Under the pieces are notes generated by a model. It was not told where the DNA came from. It saw only the letters and a program-made list of their open reading frames with translations, and searched no databases. From positions 310,001-374,000 of the forward strand of contig NZ_BNBD01000004.1 of the NCBI RefSeq assembly GCF_014654785.1: 64,000 nucleotides of DNA. The letters are read 5' to 3'. This DNA is from Streptomyces mashuensis (GTDB taxonomy: Bacteria; Actinomycetota; Actinomycetes; Streptomycetales; Streptomycetaceae). The translations under genes were made by a program, and so were the position numbers. Within the stretch, counting starts at the first letter, position 1, and every line of letters starts with the position of its first letter. This document shows, one piece after another, positions 1-8,506 of the stretch.

Positions 1-1369
1 AGAAGAAGTCCTGGCCCTGGATGGCGGTGGTGCCCTCGTAGAGGGTGTCGATCTTCGAGTCCCGGATGTACTGCTCGATCGGGTACTCCTGCAGGTAGCC
101 GGAGCCGCCGAAGGTCTGGAGGGACTCGGAGAGCAGCGCGTACGACTTCTCGGAGCCGTAGCCCTTGACGATGGGCAGCAGCAGGTCGTTGAGGCCGTTG
201 AGCGCCTTGGCGTCCTCGCCCGCGGCCTCCTTGACCTGGATCTCGTCCTGGATGGCGGCGGTGTACATCACCAGCGCGCGCATGCCCTCGGCGTACGCCT
301 TCTGCGTCATCAGCGAGCGGCGCACGTCGGGGTGGTGGGTGATGGTGACCTTGGGCGCCGTCTTGTCGGTGAAGTTGGCCAGGTCCGGGCCCTGCACGCG
401 CTCCTTGGCGTACTCGAGTGCGTTGAGGTAGCCGGTGGAGAGGGTGGCGATGGCCTTCGTGCCGACCATCATGCGGGCGAACTCGATGATGCGGAACATC
501 TGGCGGATGCCGTCGTGCTTGTCGCCGATGAGCCAGCCCTTGGCGGGGTGCTTGTCGCCGAAGGTCATCTCGCACGTGTTGGACGCCTTGAGGCCCATCT
601 TGTGCTCGACGTTGGTGGCGTAGACGCCGTTGCGCTCGCCCAGCTCGCCGGTCTCGAAGTCGAACTCGTACTTCGGGACGAGGAAGAGGGACAGGCCCTT
701 GGTGCCGGGGCCGTGGCCCTCGGGGCGGGCGAGGACGTAGTGGAGGATGTTCTCCGCCATGTCGTGCTCGCCGGAGGTGATGAAGCGCTTCACACCGGTG
801 ATGTGCCAGGAGCCGTCCTCCTGCTGCACGGCCTTGGTGCGGCCGGCGCCCACGTCCGAGCCGGCGTCCGGCTCGGTGAGGACCATGGTGGAGCCCCACT
901 CCTTCTCCACCGCGAGCTTGGCGATGTGCTTCTGCTGCTCGTTGCCCTCCTCGAAGAGGATGCCCGCGAAGGCGGGGCCCGAGGAGTACATCCAGATGGC
1001 CGGGTTGGAGCCGAGGATGAGCTCGGCGTAGGCCCAGATCAGGGAGCGCGGGGAGGTGGTGCCGCCGATCTCCTCGGGCAGGCCCAGGCGCCAGTACTCG
1101 GAGTCCATGAAGGCGCGGAAGCTCTTCTTGAACGTGGCCGGGACCGGGGCGGTGTTGGTCTCGGGGTCGAACACCGGCGGGTTGCGGTCCGTGTCCGCGA
1201 AGGACTCGGCGAACTCGTTCTCCGCGAGGCGGGTCAGCTCCGACAGCACGCTCTTCGCCGTCTCGACGTCCATTTCCCCGAAGGGGCCGGTGCCGTACAG
1301 CTTGTCGCGGCCGAGGACCTCGAAGAGGTTGAACTCGATGTCGCGAAGATTCGACTTGTAGTGGCCCAT
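1..1369 (-). CDS. Acyl-CoA dehydrogenase (3' end outside window)
   Basis: FAD-dependent acyl-CoA dehydrogenase of the long FadE5-like type, catalysing alpha,beta-dehydrogenation of acyl-CoA in beta-oxidation. About 456 residues are visible, starting [20 protein letters not shown] at 1369. The middle domain has the flavin-binding stretch [10 protein letters not shown]. The C-terminal part reaches [14 protein letters not shown], which holds the expected catalytic glutamate. The family is usually about 600 residues, so roughly a quarter of the gene lies beyond position 1. It is monocistronic here and transcribed leftward from a region holding two TAC...GTA boxes, suggesting TetR-type control. 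The family call is firm; the substrate chain length cannot be read from sequence. Confidence 0.93.
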   Translation of the reverse strand, partial: MGHYKSNLRDIEFNLFEVLGRDKLYGTGPFGEMDVETAKSVLSELTRLAENEFAESFADTDRNPPVFDPETNTAPVPATFKKSFRAFMDSEYWRLGLPEEIGGTTSPRSLIWAYAELILGSNPAIWMYSSGPAFAGILFEEGNEQQKHIAKLAVEKEWGSTMVLTEPDAGSDVGAGRTKAVQQEDGSWHITGVKRFITSGEHDMAENILHYVLARPEGHGPGTKGLSLFLVPKYEFDFETGELGERNGVYATNVEHKMGLKASNTCEMTFGDKHPAKGWLIGDKHDGIRQMFRIIEFARMMVGTKAIATLSTGYLNALEYAKERVQGPDLANFTDKTAPKVTITHHPDVRRSLMTQKAYAEGMRALVMYTAAIQDEIQVKEAAGEDAKALNGLNDLLLPIVKGYGSEKSYALLSESLQTFGGSGYLQEYPIEQYIRDSKIDTLYEGTTAIQGQDFF

Positions 1370-1412
1370 GACAGACGGCTCCGTAGGTGCGGGAGAGGCG
1401 ATCCTCTGTGCG

Positions 1413-1448
1413 TACCGGTCAGTAGCAGCATGATGCTACCCGTCGGTA
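1413..1448. promoter_or_regulatory. Tandem TetR-type operator candidates upstream of the acyl-CoA dehydrogenase
   Basis: Two 12-bp boxes, TACCGGTCAGTA (1413-1424) and TACCCGTCGGTA (1437-1448), start 24 bp apart in the leader of the acyl-CoA dehydrogenase gene. Each has TAC...GTA ends. Together they form an imperfect palindrome with 11 of 15 matching arm positions. This layout is typical of TetR-family control of fatty-acid genes; the cognate regulator is not evident in the window. Confidence 0.5.
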
Positions 1449-1498
1449 ATAAGGCGCAAGACCTGATCGCCCAACTGTGACCCTTTACGCTTTGGGCC

Positions 1499-1951
1499 AT
1501 GTACGGCTACGACCAGAACGCGGCACAGCAGGGCTACGCACCCCCGCAGCAGCCCGGCGGCTACGGCGAACAGCCGCTCTACCCCGAGCCGTCACCCCCG
1601 TCGCTCGCCGACGCCGTCCGTGCCTTCACCACCGGCCAGATGTCCGCCGAGGACTTCCAGGCCGTCTTCTGCAGCTCCAAGGTCTACTGCCCGCGCGGCG
1701 ACAACCCCGGCTTCCTCGCCCTGCACAACACCCAGCAGCCGGTGATCCCCATGTTCACCTCGCTGAAGGAGCTGCGCCGGTACGCCGGCAAGGAGTCGAA
1801 GTACTTCGTGCTCACCGGCGCCGAGGTGATCGACCTGCTCCCGACGGGCTACGGCTTCGTGCTGGACATGGAGGGCGACCACCGCATGGTCTTCGACGCC
1901 AAGGCCGTCGAGCAGATGGTGGAGTTCATGATGCGACGGATGTACGGCTAG
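1499..1951 (+). CDS. SseB-domain protein, 150 aa
   Basis: Small cytosolic protein with a Tyr/Gln/Pro-rich N-terminus (residues 1-35) followed by an SseB-like domain. Typical segments are the VYCPRGDNPGFLAL and VIPMFTSLKELRRYAGKESKYF stretches and the final hydrophobic helix with EQMVEFMMRRMYG. The SseB N-terminal domain is widespread in actinobacteria and its function is poorly defined. The ATG at 1499 lies about 130 bp from the divergent acyl-CoA dehydrogenase start. The stop codon overlaps the stop of the convergent protease gene by three bases. Confidence 0.8.
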   Translation: MYGYDQNAAQQGYAPPQQPGGYGEQPLYPEPSPPSLADAVRAFTTGQMSAEDFQAVFCSSKVYCPRGDNPGFLALHNTQQPVIPMFTSLKELRRYAGKESKYFVLTGAEVIDLLPTGYGFVLDMEGDHRMVFDAKAVEQMVEFMMRRMYG

Positions 1952-2859
1952 TCATTGAGACCTGTGGCGCGGCGGTACAGGCGTTCCGCCGCGCCCCCCA
2001 GGTACGGGCTGTATGACACCTCGTCGTCGCCGCCCGTGTCCTTGCCGCCCAGCACGCCCACCAGCCGGCCGTCGCCCGTGAGGAACGGGCTGCCGCTGGT
2101 GCCGTTGGGCAGCCCGGGGCAGGGGAAGCGCAGCTGGGTGTCGCCCTCGGGCTCGACGCGGCCGGCGCAGGCCACCGGCGCGTCCTCGCCGTTCGGGTAG
2201 CCCAGGACGCGTACGGCCCCCTCGCGCGATGCCCCGAAGACCGGGGTCGCCGCGCCGGTGAGCCGTTCGACGGGCCGCCGTACGGCCTCGGGGCCGGCGG
2301 CGCGGACCCGTAGGTACGCCACGTCGTGGTCGGGGTCCTGGCTGTCCGCCCAGGCCGGGTCGACGTCGACCGAGACCGGCAGCCACACGCCGTAGGGGGC
2401 CGTGCCGTCGTGGTAGCCGGGCACGAAGGCGAGATCCGTGCGGAAGCCGCCCTGGTGCACGCAGTGGGCCGCGGTGACCACCACGTCGCCGCGCGGGCTG
2501 TGCACCACCGTGCCCGTGCAGCCGTGGTCCGGCGCGCCCTGCCCCGTGTAGAAGAACGTGCCCACGTACGGCAGGGGCGCCGCCTCCGCGGCTGTGCCCT
2601 GCCCGCCGGCCGACGCGGGGGCGGGCGAGGCGGCGGCCGGGGTTCCGGCGCGTACGGCGGTGCGCATGGCCTGGGCCGTCTCCTCGGCGGCCGCCGAGGG
2701 CTGGGCGAAGTGCCCGTTGCCGTCGCCGTCCGCCACCGGGGCGTCGAAGGCCAGCCCCTTGCGTGCCACCAGCAGCCCGACGGCGACCAGGACGGCGACG
2801 AGGCCCAGCACGGCGGCGTAACCGGCGGGGGCCAGGGGGCGGCGGACGTTCATGCGCAT
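1948..2859 (-). CDS. Membrane-anchored or secreted trypsin-like serine protease (S1 family)
   Basis: 303 aa. An N-terminal hydrophobic segment (about residues 15-33, AAVLGLVAVLVAVGLLVA) acts as signal or anchor, followed by an Ala/Gly-rich linker. The S1 catalytic triad is visible: His in VVTAAHC, Asp in DPDHDVAYLRV and Ser in NGTSGSPFL. Cysteines near GCTGT and TAAHC fit the usual disulfide. It probably acts outside the cell on an unknown substrate. It is transcribed divergently from the pirin remnant and converges on the SseB gene. An ATG two codons downstream (2853) is an alternative start. Confidence 0.87.
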   Translation of the reverse strand: MRMNVRRPLAPAGYAAVLGLVAVLVAVGLLVARKGLAFDAPVADGDGNGHFAQPSAAAEETAQAMRTAVRAGTPAAASPAPASAGGQGTAAEAAPLPYVGTFFYTGQGAPDHGCTGTVVHSPRGDVVVTAAHCVHQGGFRTDLAFVPGYHDGTAPYGVWLPVSVDVDPAWADSQDPDHDVAYLRVRAAGPEAVRRPVERLTGAATPVFGASREGAVRVLGYPNGEDAPVACAGRVEPEGDTQLRFPCPGLPNGTSGSPFLTGDGRLVGVLGGKDTGGDDEVSYSPYLGGAAERLYRRATGLND

Positions 2860-2930
2860 TGATCAAGTGTCCACCCTTCTCCGCCGGGCCACCTCCTCCG
2901 CGCAGAGCAGCGGGAATGCTCCGCCCTTGC

Positions 2931-2954
2931 AGTTGGTTAAGGATTCAACTAACT
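2931..2954. promoter_or_regulatory. Imperfect inverted repeat upstream of the pirin remnant
   Basis: AGTTGGTT and AACTAACT form 8-bp arms with one mismatch around an 8-bp spacer, ending 26 bp before the pirin ATG. AT-rich palindromes of this kind are common MarR/HxlR or TetR operators. No adjacent regulator identifies the protein. Confidence 0.35.
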
Positions 2955-2980
2955 TGGACGTATCGACCGAGGAGGCCGGG

Positions 2981-3815
2981 ATGCCCGCTGTGTCCGTTGA
3001 AAACCCGCTCGTCCTGCCGCGCGTCACCGCACCCGCCGGGGCCACCGACCGGCCCGTGCTGGCCGTCTCCACCGCTCCGAGCGGTCTGCATCCGCCACCA
3101 GTACCTGGACCCCTTCGTGATCGACGGCACCTTCGTGCACCGCGACTCGCACGGCGGCGGCGGAGTGATCACCGACGGCGACACGCAGTGGATGACGGCC
3201 GGCTCCGGCCTGCTGCACATCGAGACGCCGCCGGAGGAGCTCGTCCTCAGCGGTGGGCTGTTCCACGGCCTCCAGCTGTGGGTCAACCTGCCCGCCAAGG
3301 ACAAGATGATCGCCCCGAAGTACCAGGACATCCGGGCGGGCGCCGTCACCCTGCTCACCTCCCCGGACGGCGGGGCGCTGATCCGGCTGATCGCGGGCGA
3401 GGTCGCGGGCCACGCCGGGCCCGGCGCCACGCACACCCCGATCACGATGATCCACCTGTCCCTCAGCCCGGGTGCGGCCGTGACGCTGCCCTGGCGACCC
3501 GACTTCAACGCCCTGGCGTACGGGCTCGCCGGCCAGGGCTCGGCGGGCGCCGAGGGCCGGCCGTTCGGCGAGGGCCGGACCGTCGTCTTCGGCGAGGGCG
3601 GCTCCCTGACGATCCGCGCCGACGAGCGGCAGGACTCGCGGACGGAGAACTTCGAGGTCGTCCTGCTGGGCGGGCAGCCGATCCGCGAGCCCATGCGGCA
3701 CTACGGCCCGTTCGTGATGAACACCGAGGCCGAGCTGGTCCAGGCGTTCGAGGACTTCCAGGCCGGCCGGCTGGGCGTCATCCCCGCCGAGGCCCCGGAG
3801 CTCCACGCCCGCTGA
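2981..3815 (+). pseudogene. Pirin-family protein, internally deleted and frameshifted
   Basis: The ATG at 2981 follows a good GGAGG site and encodes the standard actinobacterial pirin start (MPAVSVENPLVLPRVTAPAG). After residue ~35 (about 3090) homology jumps from this frame to frame 3, where HQYLDPFVIDGTFVHRDSHGGGG resumes and continues to the stop at 3813. By comparison with the family, two segments are missing: the strand before LDPF, and the stretch after it that normally holds the HPHRGFET motif with two of the four metal-ligating residues. The remaining ligand region LLHIETP is intact. With both a frameshift and loss of metal ligands, a functional pirin is unlikely. The remnant sits between the protease and the SpoIIE-type phosphatase. 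Confidence 0.8.
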
Positions 3816-3841
3816 GCCCCCGGCCGCTCAGGTCACGCCCT

Positions 3842-5998
3842 TCAGGTCACGCCCTCGAACCCCGCCGCCGGCCGCGGCGCGCCCTCGTAGAGCTCGAACC
3901 AGATGTTCTTGCCCTCGCCGCGGGGGTCCACCCCCCACGCCCCGGCCAGCAGTTCCATCAGCACCAGCCCGCGCCCGGAGGAGGCCAGCTCCCCCGGGTG
4001 CCGGGGGTGCGGCAGCTCGTCGCTGCTGTCGGCGACGTCCACCCGGACGCAGCGCCGCCCCGGCGGCCCGGATATCTCCGCCACCAGCACCGCGTCCCCG
4101 TCCGTGTGCACCAGCACATTGGTGATCATCTCGGAGACCATCAGCACCGCCGAGTCCCGCTGGTCCTCGTCCGGCCAGTCGTGCATCAGGTCGCGCACGT
4201 GCTGCCGGGCCTCCGCGATCCGTTCCGGCTCCGCCTGCGCGATGGTCAGCACGGTGCGCCGCGGGTGGGCGGCCGGGGGCGCGCCGGGGTACGGGGGCAG
4301 CGGGTCGCGGCGGAGCAGCAGCAGCGCGATGTCGTCCTCGCGGCGGTCGATGAGCGGGCCGGTCATATGGTGCGACGGCGGGCCGTGGACGGCCTGCACC
4401 AGCGCGTCGGCGAGCTTCTCCAGGCCGTCCTCGGCCTCGTGGTCGAGCTCCTGCTCCTCGACGACCGACCGCAGCCGGCTCCAGCCCGTCTCCAGGTCGT
4501 GGCCGCCCGTCTCGATGAGGCCGTCGGTGCAGACCATCATCGTCTCGCCGGGCTCCAGGACGATGCGCGTGGTGGGGTAGTCGGTGTCGGGCACGATGCC
4601 CAGCGGCAGCCCGCCCGCCGTGGGCCGCACCAGCATGGTGCCGTCGCTGAGCCGGATGGCCGGGTCGGGGTGGCCCGCACGGGCGATGACCAGCGACCCG
4701 CTGCTGGGGCACACCTCGATGTAGAGGCACGTCGCGAAACGGGGGTCGCCCGCCGCGTCCCCGCCTTCCCCGCCGTCCCCGTTGATGCCCGCCAGGAAGC
4801 GGGAGGCGCGCGACAGTACGGCGTCGGGGTGGTGGCCCTCGGAGGCGTACGCGCGCAGGGCGATCCGCAGCTGCCCCATGAGCCCCGCGGCGCGGACGTC
4901 GTGCCCCTGCACGTCCCCGATGACCAGTGCCAATTTCTCGTTGGGCAGCGGGATCATGTCGTACCAGTCGCCGCCCACCTCCAGCCCGCCGCCCGTGGGC
5001 ACGTAGCGCGCCGCCACGCTCATGCCGGGGATGTCCGGCCGGACCGTGGGCATCATCGAGCGCTGGATGCCGCCGACCAGCTCACGTTCCGAGTCGTGCG
5101 CGCTGGCCCGGCTCAGCGCCTGGGCGAGCATGCGCGCCACCGTGGTGAGCACCGAGCGCTCGTCGGGCGTGAACGCCACCGGCACGCTGAACCCCGCCAT
5201 CCAGGCGCCGATGGTGCGCCCCGCGTTGATCAGCGGCAGGAAGGCCCAGGACCGCCGGCTGAACCGGCGGATCAGCGGGTAGACCTCGGGGAAGCGCCGC
5301 TGGTAGTCCTCGGGTGCGGAGAGGTAGAGGGCGCGGCCGGTGCGGATCACCTCGTTGGCGGGGTAGGGCCGGTCCATGGGGACGTCGAGGAACGCGTCCA
5401 TGTCGCCGGGCCCGTAGCCGTGCAGGCCGATCAGCCGCACCCGGCCCGCCTCGCCGAGGAAGACCGCGAGGCCGGAAGGCTCGAAGCCCGGCATGGACAG
5501 CGTGGCGGCCACCCGCAGCACCTCGGACGTGGACCGCGCCTCGGCCAGCGCCCGGCCGGCGTCCAGCAGGAACGCCTCGCGGTGCCGGCGCCACTCGCCC
5601 GTCACGGCCGGGGCCTCCGGGTACGTGCCCGCGGGGTGCGACTCGGGCACCTCCTGGAGGGTGCCGACCAGCCGCACGTCGTTCGTCACGTCACCGCCGT
5701 CGTTCACCTGCCGGGTGCGGCTGCGCACCGTCCGCAGCACCCGGCCCTCCTCGTCCACCACCCGCATCCGGGACTCGGCGAGGGTGTCCTCGGCCAGGGC
5801 CAGCGTGATCACGCCGGACATCTCGATGTAGTCCGCCGGGTAGAAGCGGGCGCGCAGGGCGCTCTCCGTCAGCCGGGCCGGCGCGGCGGGCAGGCCGAGC
5901 AGCCGCGCGGCCTCCGCGTCGACGGTGACGACGTCCGAGGCCCTGTCCCAGTACCAGACACCGGTCGCGGTGGCCGTGAGTACGTCCTCGGTGCGCAT
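3842..5998 (-). CDS. PAS-GAF-SpoIIE phosphatase with C-terminal RsbW-like ATPase domain
   Basis: 718 aa multidomain regulator. Residues 1-95 look like a PAS sensor (GVWYWDRASDVVTVDAEAARLLG). About 150-295 resembles GAF. About 315-545 is a SpoIIE/PP2C phosphatase domain (GGDWYDMIPL, ALVIGDVQGHD and MMVCTDGLIE, with metal-binding Asp residues). About 580-718 is an HATPase_c anti-sigma-kinase-like domain (VLMVSEMITNVLVHT N-box and a GRGLVLMELLA G-box). Such proteins tune sigma factors by dephosphorylating anti-anti-sigma factors and binding sigma factors. No partner gene is adjacent. It is transcribed divergently from aspS. Confidence 0.9.
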   Translation of the reverse strand: MRTEDVLTATATGVWYWDRASDVVTVDAEAARLLGLPAAPARLTESALRARFYPADYIEMSGVITLALAEDTLAESRMRVVDEEGRVLRTVRSRTRQVNDGGDVTNDVRLVGTLQEVPESHPAGTYPEAPAVTGEWRRHREAFLLDAGRALAEARSTSEVLRVAATLSMPGFEPSGLAVFLGEAGRVRLIGLHGYGPGDMDAFLDVPMDRPYPANEVIRTGRALYLSAPEDYQRRFPEVYPLIRRFSRRSWAFLPLINAGRTIGAWMAGFSVPVAFTPDERSVLTTVARMLAQALSRASAHDSERELVGGIQRSMMPTVRPDIPGMSVAARYVPTGGGLEVGGDWYDMIPLPNEKLALVIGDVQGHDVRAAGLMGQLRIALRAYASEGHHPDAVLSRASRFLAGINGDGGEGGDAAGDPRFATCLYIEVCPSSGSLVIARAGHPDPAIRLSDGTMLVRPTAGGLPLGIVPDTDYPTTRIVLEPGETMMVCTDGLIETGGHDLETGWSRLRSVVEEQELDHEAEDGLEKLADALVQAVHGPPSHHMTGPLIDRREDDIALLLLRRDPLPPYPGAPPAAHPRRTVLTIAQAEPERIAEARQHVRDLMHDWPDEDQRDSAVLMVSEMITNVLVHTDGDAVLVAEISGPPGRRCVRVDVADSSDELPHPRHPGELASSGRGLVLMELLAGAWGVDPRGEGKNIWFELYEGAPRPAAGFEGVT

Positions 5999-6125
5999 TG
6001 CCCCACTTTATGTGGTTATGGCCGCTCAGGACCACTGATGGTATGCGGGGGGCAGTACCCTTGCCTGTGCTGTGCGCACACGGCCCGCGCACGACCCACG
6101 CCTCCGACCACGACTTGGATGAACG

Positions 6126-7913
6126 ATGCATCGTTACCGGTCCCACACCTGCGGCGAGCTCCGTGCGGCTGACGTCGGCACCGACGTCCGGCTCAGTGGC
6201 TGGCTGCACAATCGGCGCGACCTGGGCGGCATCCTCTTCATCGACCTGCGCGACCACTACGGCCTGGTCCAGCTCGTGGCCCGCCCCGGCACCGCCGCCA
6301 ACGAGGCCCTGAGCCACCTGACCAAGGAGACCGTCGTCCGCGTGGACGGCAAGGTCGTCAGCCGCGGCGCCGACAACGTCAACCCCGAGCTGCCCACCGG
6401 CGAGATCGAGGTCGAGGTCACCGACGTGGAGGTGCTCGGCGCCGCCGAGCAGATCCCCTTCACCATCAACACCGAGGACGGTGTCAACGAGGAGCGCCGC
6501 CTGGAGTACCGCTTCCTCGACCTGCGCCGTGAGCGCATGCACCGCAACATCCTGCTGCGCACCCAGGTCATCCGCGCCATGCGCGAGAAGATGACCGCGC
6601 TCGGCTTCAACGAGCTGGCCACCCCGATCCTGTCGGCCACCTCGCCCGAGGGCGCCCGCGACTTCCTCGTGCCGTCCCGCCTGCACGCCGGCAAGTTCTA
6701 CGCGCTGCCGCAGGCCCCGCAGCAGTTCAAGCAGCTGCTGATGATCGCCGGCTTCGACCGCTACTTCCAGATCGCGCCCTGCTTCCGCGACGAGGACGCC
6801 CGCGCCGACCGCTCGCCGGGCGAGTTCTACCAGCTCGACGTCGAGATGTCCTTCGTCGAGCAGGAGGACGTCTTCCAGGTCATCGAGAAGGTCATGACCG
6901 AGCTCTTCGAGGAGTTCGGCCAGGGCCGTCACGTCACCTCGCCGTTCCCGCGCATCCCGTTCCGCGAGGCGATGGTCAAGTACGGCTCGGACAAGCCCGA
7001 CCTGCGCGCCAAGCTGGAGCTCGTCGACGTCAGCGACGTCTTCGCCGGCTCGGAGTTCAAGGCGTTCGCCGGCAAGCACGTCCGGGCGCTGGCCGTGCCG
7101 TCCGTCCAGGACCAGCCGCGCAAGTTCTTCGACGGCCTCGGCCAGTTCGCCGTCGAGCAGGGCGCCCAGGGTCTCGCCTGGATCCGCGTGGGCGAGGGCG
7201 GCCAGCTGTCCGGCCCGATCGCCAAGTTCCTCACCGAGGACGACGTCAAGGCCCTCACCGAGCGCCTCGGCCTCGAGCCCGGCCACGCCGTCTTCTTCGG
7301 CGCCGGCGCGTTCGACGAGGTCTCCAAGATCATGGGCGCGGTCCGCGTCGAGGCCGCCAAGCGCGCCGGCCAGTTCGAGGAGAACGTCTTCCGGTTCTGC
7401 TGGATCGTCGACTTCCCGATGTTCGAGAAGAACGAGGACACCGGCCGGATCGAGTTCTCCCACAACCCCTTCTCCATGCCGCAGGGCGGCCTGGAGGCCC
7501 TGGAGACCAAGGACCCGCTGGACATCCTCGCCTGGCAGTACGACATCGTCTGCAACGGTGTCGAGCTGTCCTCCGGCGCCATCCGTAACCACGAGCCGGA
7601 CGTCATGTACAAGGCGTTCGAGATCGCCGGCTACAGCAACGAGGACGTCGAGCGCGAGTTCGGCGGCATGCTGCGCGCCTTCAAGTTCGGCGCCCCGCCG
7701 CACGGCGGCATCGCCCCGGGCGTCGACCGCATCGTGATGCTGCTCGCCGACGAGCCCAACATCCGCGAGACCATCGCCTTCCCGCTCAACGGCAACGCCC
7801 AGGACCTGCTCATGGGCGCCCCGAGCGAGGTCGACGAGGCGCGGCTGAAGGAGCTCCACCTCAGCATCCGTACGGGCGCGGCGAAGCCGACCCCGTACAA
7901 GCCGACGAAGTAG
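6126..7913 (+). CDS. aspS: Aspartyl-tRNA synthetase
   Basis: 595 aa class II synthetase charging tRNA-Asp. The N-terminal OB-fold anticodon-binding domain is residues ~1-105 ([20 protein letters not shown]). The catalytic core contains motif 2 ([19 protein letters not shown]) and motif 3 ([13 protein letters not shown]). A GAD insertion lies in between. Length matches the bacterial-type enzyme. It is monocistronic, followed by a strong bidirectional terminator. The start ATG at 6126 encodes the expected N-terminus. Confidence 0.98.
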   Translation: MHRYRSHTCGELRAADVGTDVRLSGWLHNRRDLGGILFIDLRDHYGLVQLVARPGTAANEALSHLTKETVVRVDGKVVSRGADNVNPELPTGEIEVEVTDVEVLGAAEQIPFTINTEDGVNEERRLEYRFLDLRRERMHRNILLRTQVIRAMREKMTALGFNELATPILSATSPEGARDFLVPSRLHAGKFYALPQAPQQFKQLLMIAGFDRYFQIAPCFRDEDARADRSPGEFYQLDVEMSFVEQEDVFQVIEKVMTELFEEFGQGRHVTSPFPRIPFREAMVKYGSDKPDLRAKLELVDVSDVFAGSEFKAFAGKHVRALAVPSVQDQPRKFFDGLGQFAVEQGAQGLAWIRVGEGGQLSGPIAKFLTEDDVKALTERLGLEPGHAVFFGAGAFDEVSKIMGAVRVEAAKRAGQFEENVFRFCWIVDFPMFEKNEDTGRIEFSHNPFSMPQGGLEALETKDPLDILAWQYDIVCNGVELSSGAIRNHEPDVMYKAFEIAGYSNEDVEREFGGMLRAFKFGAPPHGGIAPGVDRIVMLLADEPNIRETIAFPLNGNAQDLLMGAPSEVDEARLKELHLSIRTGAAKPTPYKPTK

Positions 7914-7936
7914 GTCGTCACCGCATCACCGGCGTA

Positions 7937-7974
7937 CCGAAGGCCGGCCGGGCAGCAGCCCGGCCGGCCTTCGG
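7937..7974. terminator. Bidirectional terminator between aspS and the receiver-domain gene
   Basis: A perfect 16-bp GC-rich stem (CCGAAGGCCGGCCGGG and its complement) encloses a 6-base loop between two convergent stop codons. Without a U-tract it is the usual streptomycete type and serves both genes. Confidence 0.85.
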
Positions 7975-7984
7975 CATACCGGCG

Positions 7985-8362
7985 TCACACCAGGGCCAGG
8001 GGCAGCGGGGCTCCCGGGCAGCAGCCGGCCGCGGTGTGCACGGCGCGCGACAGCCGGCCCGGGGTCAGCCGTTCGCCCCACAGCACGGACCGCACGCCGT
8101 ACTCCCCGACCGCCATCAGCTCCGCCGGGCCCAGGTCGTCGGCCACCACGAGCAGCGGGGCGCGGTTCGCGCGGGCCATCGCCCGCAGCCGGTCCGCGGC
8201 CTCGGGGTCGTGCCGCGACAGCAGGAGGACGTCCACGGCCGCGGGGCCCTCGTCCGCCGCGACGACGCCGATGCCCGCAAGGGCGCGCAGCTGCCGGACG
8301 ACCCGGTACCGGCCCAGCTCGTCGCCGCCGTGGACGCTTACGGTGATGCCTTCGTCGAACAC
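7985..8362 (-). CDS. Receiver-like protein lacking a DNA-binding domain (LuxR/NarL-type remnant)
   Basis: 125 aa beginning MFDEGITVSVHGGDELGRYR. It resembles the pseudo-receiver half of a family of streptomycete LuxR-type regulators that normally continue into a C-terminal LuxR HTH of about 90 residues. Here the reading frame ends at AAGCCPGAPLPLALV and a terminator follows 10 bp later, so no HTH is encoded. Either it is a truncated regulator or a receiver-only protein acting through protein contacts. The start is probably the GTG/ATG at 8362. Confidence 0.6.
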   Translation of the reverse strand: MFDEGITVSVHGGDELGRYRVVRQLRALAGIGVVAADEGPAAVDVLLLSRHDPEAADRLRAMARANRAPLLVVADDLGPAELMAVGEYGVRSVLWGERLTPGRLSRAVHTAAGCCPGAPLPLALV

Positions 8363-8453
8363 TGCGAACCCAGCTCTTCCTCGATCACGCCGAAAGGACC
8401 CCTCCAGCGTGCGGGGCGGCGGTCAACGAACGATTGCCGATGGATCAACGCAT

Positions 8454-8495
8454 GCGCGAGGGCCCCGGAACCGCATGGTTCCGGGGCCCTCGCGC
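8454..8495 (-). terminator. Rho-independent-type terminator of metG
   Basis: A perfect 19-bp stem (GCGCGAGGGCCCCGGAACC with its complement) has a 4-base loop and starts 12 bp beyond the metG stop codon. Confidence 0.9.
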
Positions 8496-8506
8496 GGCAA
8501 TGGTCC

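Noticed and set aside
2852..6172. Very long rightward open frame of 1106 codons
   Set aside because: It is the antisense shadow of the SpoIIE-type phosphatase; only its first ~75 codons (pirin start) are real coding sequence. Composition is Arg/Pro/Gly-rich without domains.
5691..7859. Leftward frame of 722 codons across aspS
   Set aside because: Shadow of aspS on the other strand; Leu/Val/Asp/Glu/Gly-rich, no motif, no ribosome-binding site.
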